Counted from the stretch's first letter, positions 53,101-62,343 are shown. The stretch: DNA of 64,000 bases from CAYHPY01 sp964358485 (GCA_964358485.1 CAYHPY010000002.1:62001-126000), one strand, 5' to 3'. The notes: generated by a model not told the origin, from the letters alone. Numbers and translations: made by a program.

Positions 53101-56100
53101 ATTTCTCCAGCTCCAGAACGCGGCTTTCGAGCACGATCTCCCGTCCGGCCGAGCGGTTCTGGAGGGCGTTTTCCTTTTCGGCCAGGGCGGCGTGGAGGGC
53201 CTTTTGCTCGGATTCCAGGCCGGGGAGCTGGCCTTGGTATTGGGCCTCGAGCTCCTCCAGGCGGCTCTTGTGGTGGAGTTCCAGTTCTCGCTCTCGCCGC
53301 TCCAAAATCTTGCGCAGTTCCGCCTCGCTGGCCGGGCTCGAGGGGGAGGACAAAGCCCTGGCTTCGGCCTGGGCCAGGGCCCGCTCCAATTCCAGGACTC
53401 GCGCGCGGGCCAAGGAGGCCGCTTCCCCGAATTGCCGCTTGAGCTTGGCTTCCCGGGCCAGGGCTTCTTTTTCGGCGGAGGTCTGGCGGGTCTCGAGGGC
53501 CTCGATCCGCTCCTGGGATTTGGCCTCCAGCTCGGCGGCCCGGCGTTCGAGATCCCGGCGCCAGGTTTCCTCCCGACCGGCCTGGGACAGGGCCGCGCGG
53601 AGATTCTCCTGAGCTTCGGCCAATTGCTTTTGAAGGGCGGCGGATTCCTCTTGGCGCTCCTGGGCGGCCCGATGGACCTGCCCCCGGAGAGCCTCCTCCG
53701 AGCGTTCCAGGCGGCGGCGGACCTCGGTCTCCCGGGCTAGGTCGGCGGCGGCGGTTTGAGCCCGTTCCTCGGCCCCCGCGGCGGATTTCTCGGCCTCGAG
53801 GGTCTTAGCGCGGGTCTGGCGGAGCTGTTCGGCGGCCTCGCCGCGCAGGCGGTCCTCGCGCTCGGTCAGTTCCCTTGCCGCGGTCTTAAGCCGCGCCTCG
53901 AGCTCCGCCGAGCGGGAATTGAGGGAGGCTTCCACCTCGACCTGGCGGCCTTCGGCCTTTTCCCGCCGTTCCCGCTCCAGCTCCAAGTCCTCGGCGGCGG
54001 CCTGGGCGCGGCGCTTGGCGGCGTCCAAGGCTTTCTCCTGCTCCTGAAGCCGGGCGCGGGCTTCCTGCAGTTCCGCCAGGGCCTCGGTCTGACCCTGCCC
54101 GGTCCGGGCCAGGAGGTTTTTCTCCGAGATTTGGAGGCGCGTCTCGACCTCGGCGATCCGGGCCTCGGCCTGGGCGGAGAGCTCCTCGTGGCGGCGCTCC
54201 AGCCGTTCGCGCCGGTCGATCTCGTGGGCCAGCGCCGCCTCGGCGGCTTGGGCCCGCTCGGCCGCGGCGGCCAAGGACCGCTCCAACTCCGCCCCGCGCC
54301 CCCGGATTTCCCGGGCGCCTTCCGCGGCCTGGGCGCGGATGCGGTCCTCGCGGCCCAGGGCCTCGCGTTCCGCGGCCTCGCGGCGGACCTGAAGCTCGGC
54401 CAATTTCCCTTCCAGGGTCCGTTGGACGTCTCCGGCGCGCCTTTCGGCTTCCAGGAGGCGGGCCTCGGCGTAGGCCAAGTCCTCCTCGAATTTCTTGGAA
54501 CGCTCGCTTTCCTGGGCCAGGCGGACCTGCAGGTCCTGAAGGCGCTTGTGGGACTCCGCCTCCCCGTGGGAGCGGGCTTCGGTCTCCAGCGCGGAGCGGG
54601 TTAATTCCTCCTCGGCCCCGCGGACCTTCTGCTCCGCCTGGATGGCGGCGCGCTCCAATTCCAGCACCCGCGCTTGGCCCGCCGCGATGATTTTCGCAAG
54701 CTCGGCGTTTTCCCGTTCCCGGCGTTCCAGGCCGTCCTTTAATTGATGGGCGTAGGTCTCGCTTTCATGGACCCGTGTTTCCAGGGCATGGGAAAAACTC
54801 CGCAGGCGGGCGTTGTCCTCTTCGGCGTTTTGGGCGCGGAGCTCGGCGGTGGCGGCTCGCCGCTCCGATTCCAGGACCGCGGGATGATGGCCCTCGGCTT
54901 TTTCCTTGAGCCGGGCGATTTCTTGGACCAGGGCGGCTCGTTCCGCTTTGAGGGCCGTTTTGAGCGCCTCCAATTCGCCCGTGCGGCCCGCGTGGTCTTG
55001 TGAGGCTTCGGCGGAGCGGGCTTCCAGGAGCCGTTCCCGGCGGTCCAACTCTTCCTGCCGGGAGCGCAACAGGGCCTCAACCTCGTTGCGCTTTTCGTGG
55101 GCCCCGGCCTCGGCCGCCGCGGCCCGGGCCTCCAGGACCCGGCCGGTTTCCCGTTCCCGGACCAATTCGGCCTCCGCGGCGCGGGCTTTTTCCTCCGTCC
55201 TGAGCAGGAGGCCTTCCAATTCGGCCCGCCGCGCCAGCGCGTCCGCCGCCTGCTGGCGGAGCTCTTCCTCCCGCTTTCGGGCCAGGGCCTTCTCCTGTTC
55301 CAGCCCGGCGCCGCGGCCGGCCAGTTCCTGGCGGAGGACTCGGATGACTCCCTCCAGGTCGCGGGCCTTGGCCTCCAGGGTGCGCTCCGTTTCCTCCAAG
55401 GCCAGGCGGTCTTGTTTTTCCCGGGAGGAGCGCTCGTCGGCCCGGCGCAATTGCTCCTGGGTCTCGGCCAGGCGCCGTTCCTGATCCAAGAGGCGGGGGT
55501 GGTGCCCGAGGGCCTTCTCCCGGAGCGCCGCCATTTCCTCCAAAAGCTGGGTGCGTTCGCCTTCCAGGGCCCGGCGCAGGGAAACGGTTTCGGCCGCCAA
55601 CTTTTCCCCTTCCCGGACGACGGCCTGTTCGGCCTCCGCCAGTTTGTCCAGGCGGGCGCGGGACTCCGCCTCCACGGACCGTTCCTTTTCTTCCAGGCGC
55701 TTGAGCCGTTCGGCCTCACGGGCCGTGGTTTGCGCGGAGCGTTGGGCCTGAAGGCGCAGGCCCTGTTGGGCGTCCTTGGTCAGGCGCTCGAATTCCAGCT
55801 CCAGGGTTCGCTTGCGCGCCTCCAGCTCGCGGGCGGCTTGGTCTTCCTTGCGGGCCAATTCCTTCTCGCGTTGGAGGGATTTGGCTTCCCGCTCGACCAG
55901 CGCCCCGATGTCCACCCCGCCGGTGCCGAACAAACCGATGGCCTCTTCGCGCTTGGCGCAGGCCAGTTCCCTCTGATGGAGATCACTTTGGATCTGGCGA
56001 TGCTTGACCTCCAATTCCTCCATCCGGGCTTGGAAACGGGCCTCCAATTCCCGCTCGCGGTTCTCCAATTCCTTGCGCCGCGCGCCTTCCTCGTCGGCGG

Positions 56101-56983
56101 CTTGGCGGGCGCGGTTTTCGGCTTCCTGAAGCTTGGCAACCTTGGCTTCCAGCTCCAAGGCCCGGGGAAGATTTTCGCCTTCCGAGCGCCGAAGTTGCCG
56201 GAGTTCCTTTAAAAGGATGGACTTCTCGGATTCCCAGGCCGATTCTTTGATCCCGTGGCGTTCCTCCAGAAGGCGTTCCTGGCCCGAAACCCGGAGGGAC
56301 ACCTGATCGTCGACTTCTTGGCGGAAAAGGGTGATCTCGCTTTCCAGTTGGGCGCGCTGGGATTTGTAGAACTCCTCGAAATGGGCTTGGCGTTCCGCCA
56401 GGATCCGCTCCGCCTCCTTGACCCGGATTTCACCCTCGTGAAGCGCGGTCAGGCGGGGGGAATACTCGGCCTCCAGATTCTTGCGGAACTGGGCGTTTCG
56501 TTCCTCAATGAGATGTCGCTCGGCTTCCGCCTGGCGGCGGGCCTCGGCCACGACCTTTTTGTGCTCGGCGTCCAAAACATCGCGGCGGGAGGCGGTCTCG
56601 GCTTCCAATTGAGTCTGCCGCTCCATGAGCAGGCGCCGCAGTTCCTCGACCTCGGCTTCCTTTCGGATCAGGGCGGGAACGTCCAGCTTGCCCGCGAGCT
56701 GTTTGGAGAGGAAATCCTCCATCTTGGCGTAGTAGCGCTCGCGCTCCTGCCCCAGGGCCTCCTTTTGGCCCAGGGCCGACTGGAGGGTCCGGTATTCCTC
56801 CTCGGCCAATTGGCGAAGGCGGGCTTCTTTTTCGGCGGTTTCCTTCAGCTCGGTCCGGGCTTTCTGCAGGGAATCCAGCCGCTCCAGGGCCCAACGCAAG
56901 GCCATGCGCGCCGTATCGAGATTATTGAGACGCTCGATGTCGACGAGATCGTATTCCTTCGAGGGGTCCTTGGGCTCAGCCAT
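50099..56983 (-). CDS. Giant coiled-coil protein, 2294 residues
   Basis: The start ATG 56983 overlaps the previous gene's stop region; upstream codons in this frame are only antisense-like. A short N-terminal segment (EYDLVDIERLNNLDTARMALRWALERLDSLQKARTELKE) is followed by nearly continuous heptad repeats rich in Glu, Arg, Ala, Leu and Gln, broken by short motifs such as KLDVPALIRKEAEVEELRR and GGVDIGALVEREAKSLQRE. A recurrent GHHPR-type motif (KALGHHPRLLDQERRLAE, KAEGHHPAVLESERR, KAEGHHPRVMELERRLVS, GYHPRIIDFETRLA) is shared with the upstream protein. No signal peptide or TM segment, so it is cytoplasmic. Likely a cytoskeleton-like scaffold, inferred from coiled-coil length only. Confidence 0.8.
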   Translation of the reverse strand: MAEPKDPSKEYDLVDIERLNNLDTARMALRWALERLDSLQKARTELKETAEKEARLRQLAEEEYRTLQSALGQKEALGQERERYYAKMEDFLSKQLAGKLDVPALIRKEAEVEELRRLLMERQTQLEAETASRRDVLDAEHKKVVAEARRQAEAERHLIEERNAQFRKNLEAEYSPRLTALHEGEIRVKEAERILAERQAHFEEFYKSQRAQLESEITLFRQEVDDQVSLRVSGQERLLEERHGIKESAWESEKSILLKELRQLRRSEGENLPRALELEAKVAKLQEAENRARQAADEEGARRKELENRERELEARFQARMEELEVKHRQIQSDLHQRELACAKREEAIGLFGTGGVDIGALVEREAKSLQREKELARKEDQAARELEARKRTLELEFERLTKDAQQGLRLQAQRSAQTTAREAERLKRLEEKERSVEAESRARLDKLAEAEQAVVREGEKLAAETVSLRRALEGERTQLLEEMAALREKALGHHPRLLDQERRLAETQEQLRRADERSSREKQDRLALEETERTLEAKARDLEGVIRVLRQELAGRGAGLEQEKALARKREEELRQQAADALARRAELEGLLLRTEEKARAAEAELVRERETGRVLEARAAAAEAGAHEKRNEVEALLRSRQEELDRRERLLEARSAEASQDHAGRTGELEALKTALKAERAALVQEIARLKEKAEGHHPAVLESERRAATAELRAQNAEEDNARLRSFSHALETRVHESETYAHQLKDGLERRERENAELAKIIAAGQARVLELERAAIQAEQKVRGAEEELTRSALETEARSHGEAESHKRLQDLQVRLAQESERSKKFEEDLAYAEARLLEAERRAGDVQRTLEGKLAELQVRREAAEREALGREDRIRAQAAEGAREIRGRGAELERSLAAAAERAQAAEAALAHEIDRRERLERRHEELSAQAEARIAEVETRLQISEKNLLARTGQGQTEALAELQEARARLQEQEKALDAAKRRAQAAAEDLELERERREKAEGRQVEVEASLNSRSAELEARLKTAARELTEREDRLRGEAAEQLRQTRAKTLEAEKSAAGAEERAQTAAADLARETEVRRRLERSEEALRGQVHRAAQERQEESAALQKQLAEAQENLRAALSQAGREETWRRDLERRAAELEAKSQERIEALETRQTSAEKEALAREAKLKRQFGEAASLARARVLELERALAQAEARALSSPSSPASEAELRKILERRERELELHHKSRLEELEAQYQGQLPGLESEQKALHAALAEKENALQNRSAGREIVLESRVLELEKSLAEAEERSRRAAEEIGGEHSRLQALEAEAAERAARQAATLEALHARSLELERGLAGAQGRAQAAEAALAREAERRAALESREMEATARHQARAAELETRLKASDRNLAAREEKLQAQAAEAAQRAHGRITELERSLAAAEERGRGADAALARETERRERLERRLEELASQGQARLAELETRLKTAERNLAEREERLQSIGAEASQKARSKELELEKALVQAQERSQTAAAELSRESERRQRLERRLEESEAEAHARAAELEARLRSTERNLAARDADFRARLEKREAELQARHQAALGEISDRLQEAEAAGAAREEEVRAKASSQAQDAAGRIMDLEAALAASEERAQAGGISLARETERRLKLERQLKEEQASHDARLAALEEKFKAAAAEAENASRRAQERIFGQESAMAKADERIRDLENRFAREQEARAIVETRAQEAEKRRAQVQAEVEDALRRKEAEVQERERVLQARAAQAAQEHQAKIVQLEQSLGDTEERLLAAQSELAREQEGRLALERREAEIEAQYDARLNELQASHQHKEDALTKKEKDLEDWAHDKAQEHHLRVLDLEKRLAEAEEAANTAAEALSRESEIRKILESRDEELETRARALGEDYRKKLAHLESLQAEIENSNAALLDQLASQRRKSQEQFPRILEIERSAEESSARAQRAELEKAREAAHRQELESRLREVDAVHSRRIAELQEDLNRERESLAERDRALAERARKIEAERSRSQAELSSLKEALDAEHRLLLEELTDLRTKAEGHHPRVMELERRLVSTQENARRAAEALALEAERRKAIELREAALEARTKELESGRSPLIADLELRLSAAEAKAQSTALELARERERLKLLEAKEGELESQAHELARGYHPRIIDFETRLAKAQEEAQRATAALVQEQARRKLLEAGRTELEARAARGEGKEPVLRDLTERLEQAEARLKKSTEALSQEKSLRKQLEMKEKAMQMREKELEAEARELSELAKAYQAKIRGMNS

Positions 56984-59828
56984 GCTTGATCTTCCGTTCG
57001 TATTCCCGGGCCAGCTCGGCCAAAGTCCGCGCCTGCTCCTCGATGTCGGCTTGGCGGCCGTCGAGCTCCCGCGCCCGGGCCTTGAGCTCCTCATCCCGGC
57101 GGGAAATTCCTTCCCGAATGCCTCCCTGCGCGGCCGTCTTGGCGTCCAAGGCGGCGTCGCGCTCCCGGCGAAGCTCCTCGAGCTCGCGGTCCTTGGCCGC
57201 CAGGGCGGCCTGCCATTGGCCGGCTTGGCGTTCCAGGTCCTCGGAATTGTCGCGCCGAGTCCCGCCGACGGCCTGGGCAAGCTCGGCGTTCTGCGCGCGG
57301 AGGGCGTCGAGTCCGGTCTGGCGGGTTTGCAAAAGCCCCCGCCACTCCTCGATTTGGGCGGCAAGGGTCTCGGCCCGGCGGGCGTCTTCCTCGGCGGCGG
57401 CCAGGCGGCGTTCCAGCTCAAGAACCCGCGGGTGGTGCCCCTCGGCCTTGACCCGGAGGTCGGCGAGCTCGGCCAGGAGGGCGGCGCGCTCCTTTTCATG
57501 GGCGGCCGAGGCTTGGGACAAATCCGAGTTTTCCCTCCGAAGAGAGGAAAGGTCCTGATCCTTGGCTCCCACCGCCGCCTTCCACTGAAGGGCCTGGGCG
57601 GCGGCTTCCCGGGCGCGGCGGGCCTCCTCCTCGGCCGCGTTCTTGAGGCTCTCCGCCTCCAGGCTCCGCGCCAACTGTTCCTCAAGCTGGCCCCGCAACC
57701 GGGCGAGGTCGGCCGCCAACGAGTCCCGCTCCCGGCGCATGCTTTCCAACGGGGCCTCGGCTTGAAGGATCCTTTCCGCGCGGCTCTTTTCCAGGGAGGC
57801 TTTGAGATCCTCGAGTTCCCGTTCCCTGCGGAAGAGCTCCTCTTCCCTAACGAGTGCCTTCGCCTCCAACTCGGAAAGGCGCGCCTGATACCCTTGCTCC
57901 AATTCCTTTAGGCGGCGGTCGGCCCCGAGCCGGTGCTCCTGGGCGCGGGCGGCCGTCTCCGAGACCAATTGCCCGGAATCCTGAGCCTCGGCCAGGCGCC
58001 TCTCCAATTCGAGAATCCGCGCGTTGGCGGCTTTCACCCGCTCCTCGGAGATGCGGGCGAGCTCTCCCTCGCGCCGGAGGTTCATTTCCTCGGCGGCGGC
58101 TTGATCCCGGCGCAGGGCCTCGAGTTCCGCCTCCAGCGTCCGAAGCTTCGGCTGCCAGTTCCGGGATTGTTCCTCAAGGCCCGAAACGCGGGAAAGGCGC
58201 TCCTCGGCCGCGGCCAGGCGGCGCTCCAGATCGAGAACTCGTGGGTGATGGCCTTTGGCCTTGGGGGCCAGATCCGCCACTTCGGCCAGGAGCACGGCGC
58301 GGTCCGCTTCCAGGGCCTCGCGGGCCCGGAGAAGGCCGGAGTGATCCCGCCGAAGAGAGTCATACTCGGCTTCAAGATTTTTGAGCGTTTCTCGCCAGCG
58401 CCCGGCCTGTTCCTCCAGCGCCTCGGTCCGGGAGGCGGCGTCCTCGGCCAAAGCCAGGCGGCGTTCCAGCTCAAGAACCCGCGGGTGGTGCCCCTCGGCC
58501 TTGACCCGGAGGTCGGCGAGCTCGGCCAGGAGGGCGGCGCGCTCCTTTTCATGAGCCGATCCGGCCCCCTTGAGCTCGTCCAAAGTTCGCGCGTGCTCCT
58601 GGGCGGCCAGCGAGTGGTCCTGCCGGAGAGAAGCCGCGGCCTGGGCCTGTTCGGCGAGCTTGCCGCGCAGGGCGGCCTGCTCGTCCTCCATCTTGTGGAG
58701 GTCTTCCCGCCAGCGGCGGGCCTCTTCCTCCAACGCCGCGGTCCGGGAGGCGGCGTCCTCGGCCAAAGCCAGGCGGCGTTCCAGCTCAAGAACCCGCGGG
58801 TGGTGCCCCTCGGCCTTGACCCGAAGCCCGGCGAGCTCGGCCAGGAGGGCGGAGCGCTCCTTTTCATGGGCCGATCGGGCCCCATTGAGTTCGTCCAAAG
58901 TTCGCGCGTGCTCCTGGGCGGCCAGGGAGCCGTCCTGGCGGAGAGCGGCGGCGGTCTTGGCCTGTTCGGCGAGCTTTCCGCGCAGCGATTCCCGCTCGCC
59001 CTCCAGGTCCGCCACCCGCGCCAGGAGATCGTCGCGCTCCGCCGCGAGAGCCGCGCGGGCCTCCATGGAAAGCTCCAATTCGCGCGCGTGGGCGCGGCGC
59101 GCCTCGTCCAAGACCAGGGCCTTTTCGCGTTCCAGCCCCATGATGCGGGCGAGCAAGCCGGTCCCCTGCTCCCGGGAAGCGCGGACATCCAAGAGGAGCT
59201 TTTCCCGTTCCAGGCGCAGGGACTCGATTTCCCCTTCGGCTTTTCTTTTTTCGGAGGCCCAACTTTCCTCGTAGAAAGCGCGGCGGTCTTCCAGCTCCCG
59301 CTCTTTTTTGAAATGCTCGTCCTCGCGCTTCTTGGCCTTGGCTTGAAGGTCGGCCAGCCGATCCTGGTAATGGCGGTCCAGCTCCACCTTGGCCTCTTCG
59401 GCCGCCTTCAGGCGCTCGCTCTCCCGGGCTTGGATTTCGGCCGCCCGTTGGATTTGGTCTTTGGCCTCGGCCAACAGGCGTTCGAGCTCCACCAGCCGGG
59501 CGTTGGCGGCCCGGACGCGTTGATCGGCGGATTCCTCCAGTTCGCGCTCGCGGGCGATGAGCCGGTCCTCGGCCTTGGCCAGGGCGGCGCGGTTCTCCGC
59601 GGAGCCGCGCTCCAGCCGCTCCTCGACGGCCCGCTCCCGCTCGTCGAGCTTCCTGCGGGTTTCCGCCTCCTCCATCAGAAATTGCGCTTGATAGGCGGCC
59701 AAGTCGCGCGCGGCGCGCGTGTTTTCGACGGAGAGCGCCTCGTATTCGGCCTCGAGCGCCCGCCGCCGGGCTTCAAGGCGCTCTTCCCAATGACCGTCTT
59801 CCGCCCCCCGGGCGGGTGCTTTCTCCAT
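56976..59828 (-). CDS. Long coiled-coil protein with GHHPR repeats, 950 residues
   Basis: ATG 59828 is nine bases after a TATATT -10 box. No signal peptide. Coiled coil throughout (AEYEALSVENTRAARDLAAY, RERELEESADQRVRAANARLVELERLLAEA). Four perfect or near-perfect copies of the motif LRVKAEGHHPRVLELERRLA occur, two of them in a 105-residue tandem repeat (58441-59079). The C-terminal segment (IREGISRRDEELKARARELD) resembles the N-terminal region of the second protein. It is adjacent to, and overlapping by eight bases with, the 2294-residue gene. The two probably work as a pair, perhaps forming filaments. Confidence 0.8.
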   Translation of the reverse strand: MEKAPARGAEDGHWEERLEARRRALEAEYEALSVENTRAARDLAAYQAQFLMEEAETRRKLDERERAVEERLERGSAENRAALAKAEDRLIARERELEESADQRVRAANARLVELERLLAEAKDQIQRAAEIQARESERLKAAEEAKVELDRHYQDRLADLQAKAKKREDEHFKKERELEDRRAFYEESWASEKRKAEGEIESLRLEREKLLLDVRASREQGTGLLARIMGLEREKALVLDEARRAHARELELSMEARAALAAERDDLLARVADLEGERESLRGKLAEQAKTAAALRQDGSLAAQEHARTLDELNGARSAHEKERSALLAELAGLRVKAEGHHPRVLELERRLALAEDAASRTAALEEEARRWREDLHKMEDEQAALRGKLAEQAQAAASLRQDHSLAAQEHARTLDELKGAGSAHEKERAALLAELADLRVKAEGHHPRVLELERRLALAEDAASRTEALEEQAGRWRETLKNLEAEYDSLRRDHSGLLRAREALEADRAVLLAEVADLAPKAKGHHPRVLDLERRLAAAEERLSRVSGLEEQSRNWQPKLRTLEAELEALRRDQAAAEEMNLRREGELARISEERVKAANARILELERRLAEAQDSGQLVSETAARAQEHRLGADRRLKELEQGYQARLSELEAKALVREEELFRRERELEDLKASLEKSRAERILQAEAPLESMRRERDSLAADLARLRGQLEEQLARSLEAESLKNAAEEEARRAREAAAQALQWKAAVGAKDQDLSSLRRENSDLSQASAAHEKERAALLAELADLRVKAEGHHPRVLELERRLAAAEEDARRAETLAAQIEEWRGLLQTRQTGLDALRAQNAELAQAVGGTRRDNSEDLERQAGQWQAALAAKDRELEELRRERDAALDAKTAAQGGIREGISRRDEELKARARELDGRQADIEEQARTLAELAREYERKIKHG
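58441..59079. repeat. Tandem 315-bp repeat in the coiled-coil gene
   Basis: A block starting near 58459 recurs starting near 58774, 315 bases (105 codons) apart, with few differences. It encodes GHHPRVLELERRLALAEDAA and SLAAQEHARTLDEL in both copies. A third diverged copy of the first part is near 57402. Confidence 0.7.
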
Positions 59829-59837
59829 TGCGGGGAA

Positions 59838-59843
59838 AATATA
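59838..59843 (-). promoter_or_regulatory. TATATT -10 box of the coiled-coil operon
   Basis: On the minus strand TATATT ends nine bases before the ATG at 59828; no SD is present in the short gap. The 46-base gap to the VIT/VWA gene otherwise holds nothing obvious. Confidence 0.4.
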
Positions 59844-59874
59844 GCCGGTTTGGGTTACAGAATAATGACGGAGC

Positions 59875-62271
59875 CTATTGAATCCTGTAGGCCGTTCCTT
59901 GCCAAAGAATCACGAGGCGCTTGCCCAGGCTCAGGTAGCGGGATAGTCCGGGCTCCCGGCCCAGGACCTCGAAATACTCGGGGCTGAGGTAGCCCAGGTT
60001 GAGTTCCTTAATGGAGCCCTTGTCGGCCATTTCGTAGTCCCCGTCCACCCAGGCCTCTCCTCTAAGGTAGAAGGTCTTGCCCGCCAAGGTTCGGGTTTCC
60101 ACCGCGCGCTTGCCGCCGGCTTTGAGTTCGTCGCGGGTCTCGCGCTCGGAATCGGCCATCAGGCGCGCCATGGGCGCGGCCGGGGCCGCGTGCGGCGCAC
60201 CGCCGTCGAAGGAGCCCGACTCCGCCCCGAAGGAGGAACCGCGCAGGGCGCTGACGGCCCCGAAGAAGGTGGAGGATTTCTGCGCCGCGCGGGCCCCCGC
60301 GCCGCCCCCGGAGAAGCCGCTCACGCGGGCTTCCTCGCGCAGGGCCGTGACCCGGTCGAAGGCCTGGTTCTGGATGCGGGCCCGGTCGGCGCCGTCCTCG
60401 GTGATCAAATACGAGGTGTAGGGAGTCACGATCCCGTGCTTCTTGGCCAGGCGCACGATCTCGTTGACCACCTCGGGATCGGCCTTGCCGCCCAGGCGGA
60501 TGGCGTCCAAGGCGTTGGCCACCTTGAGATTGGCCCACAGGCGCGGCAAAAAGGCGTGTTGGGCGGCCATCTCGGGCATGTCCACGGGAAACTCGAAGCG
60601 GGCGTCTTTTCCCGCCGCCCGCCCGGTCAAAATGAGCCGGCCCTTGCCGCCTTTCGGATAGCGGCCGAGCAAGGTCAAATCCGAGCCGTAGAAGATGTCG
60701 GTGACGGGGCGGGGATAGACCTCGGAGGCCTCCACGCCCTCCCAACGGATGCGGACATCGGTCAGGGCGGGCTTGGCGATTTTCTGATAAAGGGAGGAGA
60801 CCTTGGCCTCGATGTTTTCATTGGGGGCCACATAGTCGCGCGCTCCCCGGTTCATCTCGGCCAGCTTGTCGAGGAGCAAAGTGTTGACGTCCGAGCCGAC
60901 CCCGAAGGAGAAGATGCGCGAGCGCAGGCTCTTGTTCTTCTCGGCCGCGGCTTTGAGCAGGGATTGGACGTCCGTCTGCCCCACGGTCGGCAGGCCGTCG
61001 GTCATGAAGAAAACCATGGGCACCCGGCCGGCTTGCGGCTCGGCGTTGATCAGGCGCATGCCCTCGTCCAGGGACGCTTCGATATTGGTCCCGCCGGAGG
61101 CTTCCAATCTTTCGACATAGCGCAGGGCGCGGGCGCGGTTGGCGGGGGTGGCCGTCAGCAGGCGGCTGTCCAGGGAGGCGGCGTCGGTGGCGAAGTCCAC
61201 GATCCCGAACCGGTCCTGCGGGGCCAGGGCCTTGAGGCAATACGACAGGGCCGCCCGGGCTTGGGCCATCTTGCCGCCTTCCTCCATGCTCCCGCTGCGG
61301 TCCAGGATGAAAACCACGTCCTTGGGGACGACCTCGCCCTCCGGGGCCCGCACCCGGGGGGACAAGGACAACATGAAATAACCGTCCTCGCCTTCCTCCC
61401 GAAACGGAAGCAAGCCCACGGAAAGGGGATTCTCGGAGGCGGCCATGGAGTAGAACAGGGACAAATCGGCCCCGTCGGCGGCGGGCGCCTCGTAACGCAG
61501 GGTTGCCCCCTGGGGGCCGGTGCGGGTGATGCGGGCCTCGGCGTCGGGGGAATAGACGCTGCGCAAGGGGCGCGAGGCGTGCAGGTCCAGGCTCACCGAG
61601 GCTCGGCCGACGGTGCCCGCCACCATCCGCGAGGACCGCAAGGGGATGTTCAGGCTGTAGAGGTCCCCGCTTTGGCGCAGGATTTGGGTTAAAGTCATGC
61701 GGACAATAATGTCGCCGTTGGGCTCGATGGGAAAAACCCGGGCGCGGACCATGCGCTCGCCCACCAGTTCCAGCAGGCCGGGATCGCGCATCTGGCGGAC
61801 GATGCCTTCGTAAATGGAAGCGGCCTTTTCGGCTTCCAATAATTCGCCCTTCATTTCCTTGCCGCCGACCGTCATGGCGAACCCGCTCAGGACGGTTTCG
61901 GCGGGAATGGGGATCATCAAAACCCCTTCCAGGCGCTGATTGGTGGGATTGTGGAAGGTGATGTGGAAGGTGAGATTGGCCGCCTGGTCCTCCACCTTGC
62001 CCTCCACGCGGTAGCCCGAGAGGGTCATCGGGGAAGCTTCGGGCGTCGGCAGGGGAGCGGGGGTGGGGATCGGGGCCGGGCCGGGACGGGGGAGCGGGGG
62101 GCGGGGCATCGGGGGCCGGGGTCCGGGGAGGATCATGCCCGGAGGGACCGGGTGTCCCGGGAGCAGCCAGGAGATCGCTTTTCCGCCCCCCAGGGGCCAG
62201 GCCAGGAGTTGCTGGGCGTGGGCGGCGGCGGGGAAAAAGAGAACGGCGGTTAGGGCCAGGGACTTGAACAT
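59875..62271 (-). CDS. Secreted VIT/von Willebrand factor A-domain protein
   Basis: A 798-residue protein. ATG 62271 has a strong SD (GGGAGG, five bases before) and yields a signal peptide (SLALTAVLFFPAAAHAQ). A Pro-rich linker (PRPPMPRPPLPRPGPAPIP, about residues 40-80) precedes a VIT domain (PMTLSGYRVEGKVEDQAANLTFHITFHNPTNQRLEGVLMIPIP, KAASIYEGIVRQMRDPGLLE) and a VWA domain with an intact MIDAS start (DVVFILDRSGSMEEG). The C-terminal part has further beta domains and a WNLGY-like end (LNLGYLSPEYFEVLGREPG). Such inter-alpha-trypsin-inhibitor-like proteins mediate envelope interactions. The gene overlaps nothing. The SD lies in a hairpin arm (62277-62321). Confidence 0.9.
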   Translation of the reverse strand: MFKSLALTAVLFFPAAAHAQQLLAWPLGGGKAISWLLPGHPVPPGMILPGPRPPMPRPPLPRPGPAPIPTPAPLPTPEASPMTLSGYRVEGKVEDQAANLTFHITFHNPTNQRLEGVLMIPIPAETVLSGFAMTVGGKEMKGELLEAEKAASIYEGIVRQMRDPGLLELVGERMVRARVFPIEPNGDIIVRMTLTQILRQSGDLYSLNIPLRSSRMVAGTVGRASVSLDLHASRPLRSVYSPDAEARITRTGPQGATLRYEAPAADGADLSLFYSMAASENPLSVGLLPFREEGEDGYFMLSLSPRVRAPEGEVVPKDVVFILDRSGSMEEGGKMAQARAALSYCLKALAPQDRFGIVDFATDAASLDSRLLTATPANRARALRYVERLEASGGTNIEASLDEGMRLINAEPQAGRVPMVFFMTDGLPTVGQTDVQSLLKAAAEKNKSLRSRIFSFGVGSDVNTLLLDKLAEMNRGARDYVAPNENIEAKVSSLYQKIAKPALTDVRIRWEGVEASEVYPRPVTDIFYGSDLTLLGRYPKGGKGRLILTGRAAGKDARFEFPVDMPEMAAQHAFLPRLWANLKVANALDAIRLGGKADPEVVNEIVRLAKKHGIVTPYTSYLITEDGADRARIQNQAFDRVTALREEARVSGFSGGGAGARAAQKSSTFFGAVSALRGSSFGAESGSFDGGAPHAAPAAPMARLMADSERETRDELKAGGKRAVETRTLAGKTFYLRGEAWVDGDYEMADKGSIKELNLGYLSPEYFEVLGREPGLSRYLSLGKRLVILWQGTAYRIQ

Positions 62272-62276
62272 TTGAA

Positions 62277-62321
62277 CCTCCCGGTGGCGGCTGGACGGCA
62301 TGGGGGTTCGACACCGGGAGG
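62277..62321. promoter_or_regulatory. Inverted repeat enclosing the SD of the VIT/VWA gene
   Basis: Arms 62277-62286 and 62312-62321 (CCTCCCGGTG and its complement, perfect, 25-base loop). On the minus strand the 3' arm contains the SD GGGAGG of the gene at 62271, so the fold would hide the ribosome-binding site. Confidence 0.45.
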
Positions 62322-62343
62322 GGTCAAAGGTTCCGCGAAGAAG

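Noticed and set aside
56984..57685. N-terminal extension of the 2294-residue coiled-coil protein
   Set aside because: Arg/Pro-rich and out of phase with the real upstream gene; the ATG at 56983 starts a normal N-terminus.
57400..59000. Regularly spaced repeats resembling a CRISPR array
   Set aside because: The repeats are in-frame coiled-coil codons with 105-codon spacing, not short repeats with unique spacers.
57933..59987. Plus-strand open frame (684 codons) opposite the coiled-coil gene
   Set aside because: Mirror of a repetitive gene, no domain.
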